Assembly (NCBI RefSeq): GCF_011008935.1
Contig: NZ_JAAIVJ010000009.1
Coordinates: 1-64,000, forward strand
DNA length: 64,000 nucleotides
Source: Tabrizicola oligotrophica
Lineage (GTDB): Bacteria; Pseudomonadota; Alphaproteobacteria; Rhodobacterales; Rhodobacteraceae
Reading direction: 5' to 3'
The notes under the pieces were generated by a model. The model was given only the letters and a program-made list of their open reading frames with translations, ran no database searches and was not told the origin of the DNA. Below are positions 43,700 through 52,889 of the stretch, one piece after another; positions within the stretch are counted from its first letter, which is position 1; each line of letters opens with the position of its first letter. A program made the position numbers and the translations under genes.

Positions 43700-45154
43700 T
43701 CAGTAAGGCGCGTCCACCGGCCCCATGCCGACGTAGACGCTCTTGATCTGGCTGTAGTGTTCCACCGCCGCGTGCCCATTCTCGCGCCCCACGCCCGACG
43801 ATTTCGCGCCGCCGAAGGGCGCCTCGACCGGGGTGAGGTTATAGGCGTTGATCCAGGTGGTGCCGGCCTGCAACTGGCCCACCACCCGGTGCGCCCGCGC
43901 CATGTCGGCGGTGAACACCCCCGCCGCGAGGCCAAATTCGGTGGCATTGGCGCGGGCAATCGCCTCGTCCTCGGTATCGAAGTCGAGAACCGCCATCACC
44001 GGGCCGAAAACTTCCTCGCGCGCCAGCGTCATGGCGTCGGTGACATCGGCAAAGACCGTGGGCTGGACGTAAAACCCGCTGTTCAGCGCCGCCCGCTCGC
44101 CGCCGCAGACCAGCGTTGCGCCTTCGGCCTTGGCGGTTTCGATATAGCCCAGCACCTTGTCGAGTTGCGCGGCCGAGACGAGCGGCCCCATCTGCGTCGC
44201 CTCGTCCAGCGGGTCGCCGAGCGTGATCTTCGCCGTCCGCGCCGCGAGCGATTTCAGGAACCTGGCCTTGATGCCCTTCTGCACGAAGACCCGCGTGCCG
44301 TTCGAGCAGACCTGCCCGGCGGAATAGAAATTGCCCAGCATCGCGGCGCCGACGGCATCCTCGACCGAGGCATCGTCGAACACCACCAGGGGCGACTTGC
44401 CGCCAAGTTCCATCGTCACATGCCGCACGCCCGCGGCGGCGGCGGCGTAAACCTTTTGCCCGGTCGGCACCGAGCCGGTGAGCGAGACCTTGGCGACACG
44501 CGGATCGGTCACCAGGGCGCCGCCCACGGCGCCGCGGCCCTGCACGACATTGAACAGACCCGGCGGCAGGCCGGCCTCGATATAGATTTCAGCCAGTTGC
44601 AGCGCGCCCAAGGGGGTGACTTCCGAGGGCTTGAACACCATGGCATTGCCGAGGGCCAGCGCCGGCGCCGATTTCCAGCAGGCGATCTGGCTGGGATAGT
44701 TCCACGCGCCGATGCCGACGCAGACGCCCAGCGCCTCGCGGATGGTGTAGACGAAATCGCGACCCAGCGGGATGGTTTCGCCGGTGATCGTCGGGGCCAG
44801 CCCGGCGAAATATTCCAGCGCATCGGCGCCCGAGGGCCAGTCGGCGACCAGCGTTTCCTGCACCGGCTTGCCGGTATCCAGCGTCTCCAGCCGCGCGAGG
44901 TCGGGGTTGCGCTCGCGGATCAGGTCGGCGGCGCGGCGCAGGATGCGGGCGCGCTCCACCGGGCGCAGCGCGGCCCAAGCCCCTTGCGCGCGGGTGGCGC
45001 TGGCAAGGGCGGCTTCCACCACGGCAGGCGTCGCCTCATGCACGACGGCGATCACCTCGCCGGTGGCCGGGTAGATCACCTCGATGGCCGCGCCGGCCTT
45101 GTCCTCCAGATAGGCGCCATCGACGAAATGGCTGGCCTTGGGTTGCGCCTTCAT
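43700..45154 (-). CDS. betB: Betaine-aldehyde dehydrogenase BetB
   Basis: A 484-residue NAD(P)-dependent aldehyde dehydrogenase producing glycine betaine. Motifs are [40 protein letters not shown] (cofactor loop), the general base Glu in [13 protein letters not shown] and the nucleophile Cys in [15 protein letters not shown]. The closing [17 protein letters not shown] is present. The start overlaps the betI stop by four bases (ATGA), which couples translation. Confidence 0.95.
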   Translation of the reverse strand: MKAQPKASHFVDGAYLEDKAGAAIEVIYPATGEVIAVVHEATPAVVEAALASATRAQGAWAALRPVERARILRRAADLIRERNPDLARLETLDTGKPVQETLVADWPSGADALEYFAGLAPTITGETIPLGRDFVYTIREALGVCVGIGAWNYPSQIACWKSAPALALGNAMVFKPSEVTPLGALQLAEIYIEAGLPPGLFNVVQGRGAVGGALVTDPRVAKVSLTGSVPTGQKVYAAAAAGVRHVTMELGGKSPLVVFDDASVEDAVGAAMLGNFYSAGQVCSNGTRVFVQKGIKARFLKSLAARTAKITLGDPLDEATQMGPLVSAAQLDKVLGYIETAKAEGATLVCGGERAALNSGFYVQPTVFADVTDAMTLAREEVFGPVMAVLDFDTEDEAIARANATEFGLAAGVFTADMARAHRVVGQLQAGTTWINAYNLTPVEAPFGGAKSSGVGRENGHAAVEHYSQIKSVYVGMGPVDAPY

Positions 45155-45735
45155 GCGTCACTGCCTTCAAGTTGCGAATTGAGATAGTTCATCGCGGTGG
45201 CCACCGCCGCCGCGCCGTCGGGCGCGCCCGATTTCAGCACCTCTCGCAGGTAAAGCCCGTCGATCAGCGCCCCCAGACCCTCGGCCACAGAATCGGCCCT
45301 TTCGCCGGCGAGCGGGCGCAGCGCGGCGAGGAGATTCGACCGCAACCGGCGCTGATAGACCGCCAGAAGCCGCTTGGCTTCGGGCACGGTCTGCGACAGG
45401 ACCCAGAAGTTCAGCCAGGCCCCGACCGCCTCGCGCCGGAAGTTCGCGGCGCTGAAACTGGCCGACAGAATGGCCTTCAGCCGCGCCTCCGGGCCTTGCG
45501 CCAGATGCAGCGCGCCGCGCACCTCGGCACCGTAGAGCGACAGGATATGTCGCATTGCCGCAAGGAAAATTTCTTCTTTCGAGCCGAAGTAATGATGCGC
45601 CAGCGCGCTCGACATGCCGGCCCGTTTGGCGATCTGGCTGACCGTCACGTCCAAAGACCCCGCCCGCCCGATCTCGACGATCGTAGCTTTGACGAGGGCC
45701 GCCTTTCGGATAGGCTCCATCCCAACTTTGGGCAT
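45151..45735 (-). CDS. betI: TetR-type repressor BetI
   Basis: A 194-residue regulator. The N-terminal TetR helix-turn-helix is [40 protein letters not shown] and [16 protein letters not shown]. BetI senses choline and represses bet genes in its absence. It leads the betIBA operon and is divergent from choXWV. An ATG at 45735 is used; a second at 45720 (MEPIRK) is possible. The palindrome at 45787-45800 is its likely target. Confidence 0.93.
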   Translation of the reverse strand: MPKVGMEPIRKAALVKATIVEIGRAGSLDVTVSQIAKRAGMSSALAHHYFGSKEEIFLAAMRHILSLYGAEVRGALHLAQGPEARLKAILSASFSAANFRREAVGAWLNFWVLSQTVPEAKRLLAVYQRRLRSNLLAALRPLAGERADSVAEGLGALIDGLYLREVLKSGAPDGAAAVATAMNYLNSQLEGSDA

Positions 45736-45786
45736 TTCGGTCTGGCTCCAAGATTCTGCTTGCCAAACCGATAAAGCGTGAAGTTT

Positions 45787-45800
45787 ATTGACTCGTCAAT
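45787..45800. promoter_or_regulatory. BetI operator between betI and choX
   Basis: ATTGACTCGTCAAT is an inverted repeat (ATTGAC, two bases, GTCAAT), matching the ATTGA-N-TCAAT core known for BetI operators. It overlaps a TTGACT that could be the -35 element of choX and lies in the 88-base divergent gap. One site could control both betIBA and choXWV. Confidence 0.7.
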
Positions 45801-45823
45801 CAACAAAAACAGGGAGCCTCCTG

Positions 45824-46765
45824 ATGACCCCCCGACTGAACCTCCGCACCGCCCTGCTGGGCACCGCCGTCACCTTCGCCCTTGCGGGTTCGGCCTTTGC
45901 CGAAGGCTGCGACAAGATCGTCTTCTCGGATGTGGGCTGGACCGACATCACCGCCACCACCGCCGCGACCAGCCTTGTCGCCGAGGCCTTGGGCTATGAG
46001 ACCGAAACCAAGGTGCTGTCGGTTCCGGTGACCTATACCGGCCTTGCCGAAGGCGATATCGACGTGTTCCTTGGCAACTGGATGCCCACGATGGAGGCCG
46101 ACATTGCGCCTTACCGCGACGCCGGCACTGTCGAAGTGATCCGCACCAACCTTGAAGGCGCGAAATACACGCTGGCCACCAACGAGGCGGGCGCCGCGCT
46201 GGGGATCAGCGATTTCGGCAACATCAAGGACCACAAGGACGCGCTGGAAGGCAAGATCTACGGCATCGAGCCGGGCAATGACGGCAACCGCCTGATCATC
46301 GACATGATCGCCGGCGGCCCCTTCGGTCTGGATGGCTTTGAAGTGGTGGAAAGCTCGGAAGCCGGCATGCTGGCCGAAGTGAAGAACAAATCCGACGCCG
46401 GCACGCCCATCGTCTTCCTCGGCTGGGAACCCCACCCGATGAACGCCAACTTCAAGATGACCTATCTGTCGGGCGGCGATGACATCTTCGGGCCGAACTT
46501 CGGCGGCGCGGTGGTGGACACCAACACCCGCAAGGGCTATGCGGCGGAATGCCCGAACCAGGGCAAGCTCTTGCAGAACCTCGTGTTCTCGCTGCAGATG
46601 GAGAACGAGATCATGGGCGCGATCCTGAATGACGGCGCCGACCCGCGCGAGGCCGCCAAGGCCTGGCTCGCTGCCAACCCCGGCACCTGGGAAGCCTGGC
46701 TGGACGGCGTGACGGCCAAGGACGGCAGCGATGCCAAGGCGGCGGTGACCGCTGCGCTGCAATAA
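45824..46765 (+). CDS. choX: Choline ABC transporter, substrate-binding protein
   Basis: A 313-residue periplasmic protein with a signal peptide cut after SAFA (residue 26). Ligand-box segments of ChoX/ProX proteins are visible: FSDVGWTDITATT, VFLGNWMPTME, IYGIEPGNDGNRLI and VFLGWEPHPMNANF, whose Trp and Tyr residues cage the trimethylammonium group. The ATG at 45824 follows GGGAG. Between it and choW lies a hairpin repeat that may lower downstream expression relative to the binding protein. Confidence 0.93.
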   Translation: MTPRLNLRTALLGTAVTFALAGSAFAEGCDKIVFSDVGWTDITATTAATSLVAEALGYETETKVLSVPVTYTGLAEGDIDVFLGNWMPTMEADIAPYRDAGTVEVIRTNLEGAKYTLATNEAGAALGISDFGNIKDHKDALEGKIYGIEPGNDGNRLIIDMIAGGPFGLDGFEVVESSEAGMLAEVKNKSDAGTPIVFLGWEPHPMNANFKMTYLSGGDDIFGPNFGGAVVDTNTRKGYAAECPNQGKLLQNLVFSLQMENEIMGAILNDGADPREAAKAWLAANPGTWEAWLDGVTAKDGSDAKAAVTAALQ

Positions 46766-46790
46766 CCGGCCGCGCGCCTGCGGACGGCCT

Positions 46791-46840
46791 CCGGGGGTTT
46801 CACACCCCCGGACCCCCGTGGGATATTTGAGAACAGATGA
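46791..46840 (+). repeat. Hairpin repeat with GGATATTT tail, copy 2
   Basis: CCGGGGGT (46791-46798) pairs with ACCCCCGG (46804-46811), followed by CCCCCGTG, GGATATTTGAG and a tail containing ATGA. It agrees with the copy at 32581-32630 in stem, loop length and tail. Its ATG at 46837 lies in frame with choW and could be mistaken for that gene's start. It may act as an mRNA-stabilising or attenuating hairpin between choX and choW. Confidence 0.85.
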
Positions 46841-46857
46841 ACGGGGGAGGAACGCCT

Positions 46858-47691
46858 TTGGAGTGGCTGACCGATAACAAGATCCCGGTCGGGAAGGTGG
46901 CAAAGACCATCAACGACTGGATGAGCGACAATCTGGGCGGCCTGTTTGACGCCATTGCGCTGGTGATGGAAAGCCTGATCGAAGCGATCCTGTGGCTCTT
47001 GCAGACGCCGCATCCACTGGTGATCGTGGCGATTTTCATGGCGCTGGCCTGGTATCTGCAGCGCTCGTGGAAGGTCTGCCTCGGGGTGTTTCTGGGGTTC
47101 CTGTTCATCCTGAACCAGGGCTATTGGGAGGAGACGACCGAAAGCCTGACGCTGATCCTGTCGGCCTGCGTGGTGTGCATGGGGGTCGGCGTGCCGATCG
47201 GCATCGCCGCCGCCCACCGCCCCCGGCTTTACGCCGCGATGGTGCCGGTTCTCGACCTGATGCAGACCCTGCCGACCTTCGTCTACCTGATCCCGGCCAT
47301 CGTGTTCTTTGGCCTCGGCATGGTGCCGGGCCTGATTGCGACCGTGATCTTCGTGCTGCCCGCCCCGATCCGCCTGACCTATCTTGGCGTGTCCTCGACC
47401 CCGACTGCGCTTCTGGAGGCGGCCACCGCCTTTGGCGCGACACCGAAGCAGCGGCTGTGGAAGGTGGAATTGCCCTATGCCCTGCCGCAGATCATGGCCG
47501 GGCTGAACCAGACCATCATGCTGTCCTTGTCGATGGTGGTGATCGCGGCGCTGGTCGGTGCCAATGGCCTTGGCGTGCCGGTGATCCGGGCGCTGAACTC
47601 GGTGAACACCGCGCTTGGCTTTGAATCTGGCTTCATCATCGTCGTTGTGGCCATCCTTCTGGACCGCTCGCTGAGGGTGAACACCAAATGA
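46858..47691 (+). CDS. choW: Choline ABC transporter, permease
   Basis: A 277-residue permease with about six membrane helices. The conserved cytoplasmic loop that contacts the ATPase reads EAATAFGATPKQRLWKVELP, and LPTFVYLIPAIVFFGLGMVPG is typical of ProW/ChoW. The TTG at 46858 is chosen because GGGGGAGG lies 7 bases upstream; the in-frame ATG at 46837 falls inside the repeat element and has no ribosome site. The stop overlaps the choV start by four bases. Confidence 0.92.
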   Translation: MEWLTDNKIPVGKVAKTINDWMSDNLGGLFDAIALVMESLIEAILWLLQTPHPLVIVAIFMALAWYLQRSWKVCLGVFLGFLFILNQGYWEETTESLTLILSACVVCMGVGVPIGIAAAHRPRLYAAMVPVLDLMQTLPTFVYLIPAIVFFGLGMVPGLIATVIFVLPAPIRLTYLGVSSTPTALLEAATAFGATPKQRLWKVELPYALPQIMAGLNQTIMLSLSMVVIAALVGANGLGVPVIRALNSVNTALGFESGFIIVVVAILLDRSLRVNTK

Positions 47692-48716
47692 ATGCTGTCG
47701 AGTTTGACAAGGTCTCCATCGTCTTCGGCGACAACCCTGCCGCCGCCCTGCCCTTGATGGATCAGGGGCTGAGCCGGGGCGAGATTCAGGAAAAGACCGG
47801 CCAGATCCTTGGCGTGCATGATTGCTCGCTGACTGTGGGCGAGGGCGAAATCCTTGTTCTTATGGGGCTTTCCGGCTCGGGCAAGTCGACGCTCCTGCGC
47901 GGGGTGAATGCCTTGAACCCGGTGGTGCGCGGCGAGGTACGGGTGCGCGCCGGCGGCGAGATGGTGTCGGTCACGCATGCCAATCCCGAAACGCTACGCG
48001 GCCTCCGGCTGTCGACCATCGCCATGGTGTTCCAGCAGTTCGGCCTTCTGCCCTGGCGCACCGTGCGCGAGAATGTCGGTCTCGGGCTGGAGCTTGCCGG
48101 CCAGACCCCGGCGCAGCGGCGCGAGAAGGTGGACCAGCAGTTGGCGCTGGTGAACCTGACGCAATGGGCCGAGCGCAAGGTGGGCGAATTGTCCGGCGGC
48201 ATGCAGCAGCGCGTCGGGCTGGCCCGCGCCTTTGCCACCGAAGCGCCGATCCTTCTGATGGACGAGCCGTTCTCGGCGCTTGACCCGCTGATCCGCGCCA
48301 AGTTGCAGGACGAGCTTCTGGACCTGCAAAAGCGCCTGAAGCGCACCATCGTTTTCGTCAGCCATGACCTTGATGAGGCCTTCAAGATCGGCAACCGCAT
48401 TGCCCTGATGGAGGGCGGGCGTCTGGTGCAGGTCGGCACCGCGCGCGAGATCATCGCCAATCCGGTCAGCGATTACGTCGCCGAATTTGTCGCCCATATG
48501 AACCCGCTGGGTGTCTTGACCGCGCGCGATGTGATGGTCACGGGGGCGGGCGGCAACGGGCTGGCGGTGGATGCCGAAACCCCGGTCAAGGCGCTGATGC
48601 AGATGCTGCAGGGCGGGGCGTCGGATGTGACCGTGACCGAGAACGGCCAGGCCATCGGCCGGGTTCAGGCGACCGATGTGCTGTCGAAACTGCTGAACCC
48701 GCGCGGCGCGGCCTGA
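47688..48716 (+). CDS. choV: Choline ABC transporter, ATP-binding protein
   Basis: A 342-residue ATPase with Walker A GLSGSGKST (about 63-71), Q-loop MVFQQFGLLPWRTV, signature LSGGMQQRVGLARA and Walker B ILLMDEPFSALDP. The C-terminal 65 residues form a reduced CBS-like region (LTARDVMVTGAG, VTENGQAIGRVQATDVL), which in ProV/OpuA relatives senses ionic strength or nucleotides. Start codon ATG overlaps the choW stop (ATGA). It ends convergent to topA with no clear terminator in the 51-base gap. Confidence 0.94.
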   Translation: MNAVEFDKVSIVFGDNPAAALPLMDQGLSRGEIQEKTGQILGVHDCSLTVGEGEILVLMGLSGSGKSTLLRGVNALNPVVRGEVRVRAGGEMVSVTHANPETLRGLRLSTIAMVFQQFGLLPWRTVRENVGLGLELAGQTPAQRREKVDQQLALVNLTQWAERKVGELSGGMQQRVGLARAFATEAPILLMDEPFSALDPLIRAKLQDELLDLQKRLKRTIVFVSHDLDEAFKIGNRIALMEGGRLVQVGTAREIIANPVSDYVAEFVAHMNPLGVLTARDVMVTGAGGNGLAVDAETPVKALMQMLQGGASDVTVTENGQAIGRVQATDVLSKLLNPRGAA

Positions 48717-48767
48717 GGGCGCGAGCGGGGCGTGCAAGCGCCCTGCCCCGAGACGGCCCTTGGCCGC

Positions 48768-51380
48768 TCAGGCCTTGGCCGCCACCTTCTTCGTTGCAGG
48801 CTTTTTCGCCGCCGATTTGGCGGCCGTCTTGGTTGCCGTCTTGGCCGGGGCCTTCTTCTCGGCCGCCGTCTTGGCGGCCGCCTTCTTCGGGGCGGCCTTC
48901 GTCTTGCCCCCCGACTTGCCGGCCTTTTCGGCAATCAGCGCCAAGGCCTGTTCCATCGTCACCGCCTCGGGCGTGATGTCCTTGGGCAGCGTCGCGTTGA
49001 CCTTTTCCCATTTGACGTAGGGCCCGAACTTGCCCGGCATCACCTGCACCGGGCCGCCATCGGGATGATCGCCCAGCACCCGCAAGGGCTCTGCCGCAGC
49101 TCCACGGCCCGGACCCCGGGCCAGCTTTTGCGCCAGAACCTCGACGGCGCGGTTCATGCCGATGGTGAAAACCTCTTCGACATCGGGCAGGTTGGCATAG
49201 GTCTTGCCATGCTTGACGTAGGGCCCGAAGCGGCCGATCGCCGCCTCGATGGTCTCGCCATCCGCGGGGTGCGGACCAAGGATGCGCGGCAGGCTGAGAA
49301 GCTCCAGCGCCCGCTCCAGCGTCAGGCTGCCCGCGTCCCAGCCCTTGGGCAGGCTGGCGCGGTCGGGCTTCGGCTGCGCCTCGGTGGCCTCGCCGCGCTG
49401 GACATAGGGGCCGAAGCGCCCGGCGCGCAGGCTGATGTCATTGCCAGCGGCGTCCTGCCCCAGCACCTTGCCATCCACCGCCGCCGCGGCCTCGTCACCG
49501 GTGGAAATCGGGCGGGTGTAGCGGCATTCGGGGTAATTGCCGCAGCCGATGAAGGCGCCGCCCGAACGCGCGGTCTTCAGATGCAGCCGGCCCGAGCCGC
49601 AGGTCGGGCAGACCCGCGGGTCCGAACCATCGGCGCGCAGCGGGTAAAGATGCGGCGCCAGAAAGTCGTCAATCTTTTCCAGCACTTCGCCAATGCGCAG
49701 ATCAGCGGTTTCCGCAACGGCTGCGGAAAAATCGCGCCAGAACCGGGCCAGAACGTCCTTGTAATCCCGCTCGCCGGCCGAGACATCGTCAAGCTCGGTC
49801 TCCAGATCGGCGGTGAAGTCATATTCCACATATTTGTGGAAGAAATTGGCAAGGAAGGCCGTCACCAGTCGCCCCTTGTCCTCGGGGATCAGGCGGTTCT
49901 TGTCCTTTTTCACATATTCGCGGTCAACGATGGTGGTCAGCACCGAGGCATAGGTCGAGGGCCGCCCGATGCCAAGCTCCTCCATCCGCTTCACCAGCGT
50001 CGCCTCGGTATAACGCGGCGGCGCCTGGGTGAAATGCTGGTCGGGCGTCACCTTGCGCTTGTCCAGCGCCTCGCCGCTGGCGAGTTGCGGCAGGCGGGCG
50101 TCGTCTTCCTCCTCGTCGTCGCGGCCCTCGTCATAGACCTTGAGGAAGCCGTCGAACTGCACCACCTGACCGGTGGCGCGGAAGCCGACCTGGGCATCGG
50201 GGCTGACGATGTCGACCGTCGTCCGCTCCATCCGCGCCGCTGCCATCTGGCTGGCGATCGTGCGCTTCCAGATCAGATCGTAAAGCTTGCGCTGGTCGGC
50301 ATCGGTCAGCCGCAGGCTTTCGGGGTCGGCCGACATCTCGGTCGGGCGGATGCATTCGTGGGCTTCCTGCGCGTTCTTGGCCTTGTTCTTGTAGATGCGC
50401 GGGCTGTCGGGAACATAAGCCGCGCCGAACCGCTTGCCGATCTCGGCCCGCGCGGCGGCCACCGCTTCGGGCGCCATGTCGATGCCGTCGGTCCGCATAT
50501 AGGTGATGTGGCCGGCCTCATAAAGCCGCTGCGCCGCGTTCATCGTCGCCTTGGCGCCAAAGCCGAATTTGCGGCTGGCCTCTTGTTGCAGGGTCGAGGT
50601 CATGAAGGGCGCATAGGGGTTGCGACTGGCCGGCTTGGCCTCGACGCTTTGCACCGCAAATGTTCGAGAAGTGACAGCCTGCACCGCCATTTCTGCCGAA
50701 GTCGCAGTCGGCAGATCGAATTTGTCCAGTTTCTTGCCGCCAAGCGTGGTGAGACGGGCGTCGAATTCCTGCCCCCTCGGCGTCTTGAACGTCGCCCCCA
50801 CAGTCCAGAATTCCCGGGCGCGGAAGGCCTCGATCTCCATCTCGCGCTCGACGATCAGGCGCAGGCAGACCGACTGCACCCGCCCCGCCGATTTCGCCCC
50901 CGGCAGCTTGCGCCAGAGGACCGGCGACAGGGTGAAGCCGACGAGATAATCCAGCGCGCGGCGGGCAAGATAGGCCTCGACCAAGGGCCGGTCGATCTCG
51001 CGCGGCTCCTTCATCGCTTTGGTCACCGCATCCTTGGTGATGGCGTTGAAGGTGACGCGGGCTACCTTCTTGCCCTTCTTCAGGGATGAGGCCAGCGCCT
51101 CTTGCAGGTGCCAGGAAATCGCCTCGCCCTCGCGGTCGGGGTCGGTGGCCAGGATCAGCGTGTCGTCGGTCTTCAGCGCCTCGGCGATGGCGCGGACGTG
51201 CTTCTTGCTGTCGGTCGCCACCTCCCACGACATCGCAAACCCGTCCTCGGGGTTCACCGAGCCGTCCTTGGCCGGTAGGTCGCGGACATGGCCATAGCTG
51301 GCCAGAACCGTGAAATCGGGGCCAAGATATTTGTTGATCGTCTTGGCCTTGGCGGGGGATTCGACGACGACGACGGGCAT
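48768..51380 (-). CDS. topA: DNA topoisomerase I
   Basis: An 870-residue type IA topoisomerase relaxing negative supercoils. The Toprim domain starts VVVVESPAKAKTINKYLG and has LATDPDREGEAISWHL; the active-site tyrosine lies in GHITYMRTDG (about residue 300). One four-Cys zinc motif follows (CPTCGSGRLH ... GCGNYPEC, about 580-605), then repeated glycine-rich GRFGPYV modules. The last 45 residues are a Lys/Ala histone-H1-like tail that probably binds DNA non-specifically. The start MPVVVV at 51380 fits the family N-terminus. Confidence 0.96.
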   Translation of the reverse strand: MPVVVVESPAKAKTINKYLGPDFTVLASYGHVRDLPAKDGSVNPEDGFAMSWEVATDSKKHVRAIAEALKTDDTLILATDPDREGEAISWHLQEALASSLKKGKKVARVTFNAITKDAVTKAMKEPREIDRPLVEAYLARRALDYLVGFTLSPVLWRKLPGAKSAGRVQSVCLRLIVEREMEIEAFRAREFWTVGATFKTPRGQEFDARLTTLGGKKLDKFDLPTATSAEMAVQAVTSRTFAVQSVEAKPASRNPYAPFMTSTLQQEASRKFGFGAKATMNAAQRLYEAGHITYMRTDGIDMAPEAVAAARAEIGKRFGAAYVPDSPRIYKNKAKNAQEAHECIRPTEMSADPESLRLTDADQRKLYDLIWKRTIASQMAAARMERTTVDIVSPDAQVGFRATGQVVQFDGFLKVYDEGRDDEEEDDARLPQLASGEALDKRKVTPDQHFTQAPPRYTEATLVKRMEELGIGRPSTYASVLTTIVDREYVKKDKNRLIPEDKGRLVTAFLANFFHKYVEYDFTADLETELDDVSAGERDYKDVLARFWRDFSAAVAETADLRIGEVLEKIDDFLAPHLYPLRADGSDPRVCPTCGSGRLHLKTARSGGAFIGCGNYPECRYTRPISTGDEAAAAVDGKVLGQDAAGNDISLRAGRFGPYVQRGEATEAQPKPDRASLPKGWDAGSLTLERALELLSLPRILGPHPADGETIEAAIGRFGPYVKHGKTYANLPDVEEVFTIGMNRAVEVLAQKLARGPGRGAAAEPLRVLGDHPDGGPVQVMPGKFGPYVKWEKVNATLPKDITPEAVTMEQALALIAEKAGKSGGKTKAAPKKAAAKTAAEKKAPAKTATKTAAKSAAKKPATKKVAAKA

Positions 51381-51521
51381 GGGAATGAACTTTCGACAAG
51401 CTTTTCGGACGGGGCCGCACCATGGGGGCCAAGGGTGAGCCTTGTCAACCTGCGAACGGCGCGGCAACTTGCGCCTTTGCAAATACCCGGCCTTGCGCCA
51501 CTGGCCCCAGGGGCATCGACC

Positions 51522-52676
51522 TCAGTCCGCCCGCGACAAAAGCCCCCCCGGCGCGCGGGTGATGCGGCCCTCAAGTTCCAGCGATACCAGCGCCGGCGTC
51601 AGCACCGAAGGCGGCAGGGCGAGATCGCGGATCAACTGATCCTCGGCCAGCGGGCTGGGGCCAAGCCGGGCAAGGATTTGCCCATGCACCGCGGCAATAT
51701 CGCCCAAGGGACGGCGCGGCGCCGTGGGGCCGGGCAGAATCCCGGTCTCCGGCTGCGCCGTCTCGGGCAGGTTCGGCGCCGAGAGCCCCAGCGCCTCGGC
51801 CACGTCGCCGGCATGGCGCACCAGCGTCGCCCCGTCGCGCAACAGCATGTTGCAGCCGGCCGCGCGGGCATCGAACGGATGGCCCGGCACCGCCATCACC
51901 TCGCGCCCCTGATCGGCCGCGTCGCGCGCAGTGATGAGACTGCCCGAGCGCGCGGCGGCCTCAACCACCACCACCGCCCGGGAAAGCCCCGAGATGATGC
52001 GGTTGCGCAGCGGAAAGTGCCGGGTCTGCGGCACGCAGCCCATCGGTTGCTCCGACACAAGGCAGCCCGTGGCGGCAATCGACCGGGCCAGGTCGGCGTT
52101 TTCCTCGGGGTAGGTCACATCCACGCCCCCCGCCATCACCGCCACCGTGCCGCTGGCCAGCGCCGCCTCGTGCGCCGCGGTGTCGATGCCGCGGGCAAGG
52201 CCCGACACCACCACCTGCCCGCCCTGCCCCAGCCCTTCGGCCAGCCGCCGTGCCATGCGCAGGCCCAGGGACGAGGCATTGCGCGCGCCCACCATCGCCA
52301 CCATCGGCCGCGCCAAGAGTGCCGTCTGGCCCCGTGCCCACAGGACAGGTGGCGCGTCGGGCAGGTCCATCAGCGCGGCCGGATAGTCCGGCCCGCCCCA
52401 CAGCAGGAGCTGCGCGCCAAAGGCGCGGCCGCTGCGCAGTTCGGCCTGCGCCACCTCGACCGGACAGACTGCATAGTCTTCCACCCCTGCCGCGCGGGCA
52501 ATCTCGGGCAAGGCCGCCAGGGCCGCGCGGGCCGAACCGTGTTCCGCCACCAGCCGGTGAAAGGTCACCGCCCCCACCCGGCGCGAGCGGATCAGCCGCA
52601 GCCAGTCCAGCGGATCATCGCGTTCCGCCGCGCCGCCTGCCGCCATTGGTGCCGCCATCTGTGCCGCCCCGGCCAT
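51522..52676 (-). CDS. dprA: DNA-processing protein DprA
   Basis: A 384-residue protein of the Smf/DprA family, which binds incoming single-stranded DNA and loads RecA in natural transformation. An N-terminal helix-hairpin-like domain (LDWLRLIRSRRVGAVTFHRL) is followed by the Rossmann core (VAMVGARNASSLGLRMARRL, VVSGLARGIDTAAHEAAL, EEN-containing TYPEENADL, FPLRNRIISGLS) and a C-terminal winged helix (about 315-380). The first of three possible ATGs is used; those at 52658 and 52646 are alternatives. It lies 141 bases before topA on the same strand. Confidence 0.93.
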   Translation of the reverse strand: MAGAAQMAAPMAAGGAAERDDPLDWLRLIRSRRVGAVTFHRLVAEHGSARAALAALPEIARAAGVEDYAVCPVEVAQAELRSGRAFGAQLLLWGGPDYPAALMDLPDAPPVLWARGQTALLARPMVAMVGARNASSLGLRMARRLAEGLGQGGQVVVSGLARGIDTAAHEAALASGTVAVMAGGVDVTYPEENADLARSIAATGCLVSEQPMGCVPQTRHFPLRNRIISGLSRAVVVVEAAARSGSLITARDAADQGREVMAVPGHPFDARAAGCNMLLRDGATLVRHAGDVAEALGLSAPNLPETAQPETGILPGPTAPRRPLGDIAAVHGQILARLGPSPLAEDQLIRDLALPPSVLTPALVSLELEGRITRAPGGLLSRAD

Positions 52677-52762
52677 GAAACCCCCGAACCTCTTGCCGCC
52701 ACTCTGCCCGGCATTAGTTAACGCAAGGTGAATCGCAGCAGGCCGGCAAACTGCCGTTTTCT

Positions 52763-52801
52763 CTGGCCTTATGTTTTCCAAACTGGACTTATCGAAAACA
52801 T
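52763..52801 (+). promoter_or_regulatory. Direct-repeat operator of MocR type before gabT
   Basis: CTGGCCTTAT (52763-52772) and CTGGACTTAT (52783-52792) are direct repeats 20 bases apart. They resemble the CTGGACYTAA direct repeats that I remember for the MocR-family regulator TauR of Rhodobacter. An inverted repeat ATGTTTTC (52771-52778) / GAAAACAT (52794-52801) is interlaced with them. The block is about 90 bases before the gabT start. No MocR gene is in the window, so the regulator would be encoded elsewhere. Confidence 0.55.
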
Positions 52802-52889
52802 GCCACTGCCCATTGAAACCCGTGCCAGATTTGATCAATTGCCAAGCGAACCAAAGCCGCGCCATCCCGGCGCAAGAAGGATGCTGACC

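Noticed and set aside
42491-45187. An 898-codon open frame on the + strand opposite betA and betB
   Set aside because: It is antisense to two well-supported genes. In GC-rich DNA the third-position bias keeps opposite frames open. Its translation is rich in His/Arg/Gly with no recognisable domain.
48732-51089. A 785-codon + strand frame opposite topA
   Set aside because: Antisense shadow of topA, with a composition of Gly/Arg/His/Leu and no motif.
51476-51483. TTTGCAAA between topA and dprA, like a PccR half-site
   Set aside because: It is a single site without a partner, upstream of topA where control by propionyl-CoA makes no sense. Probably chance.
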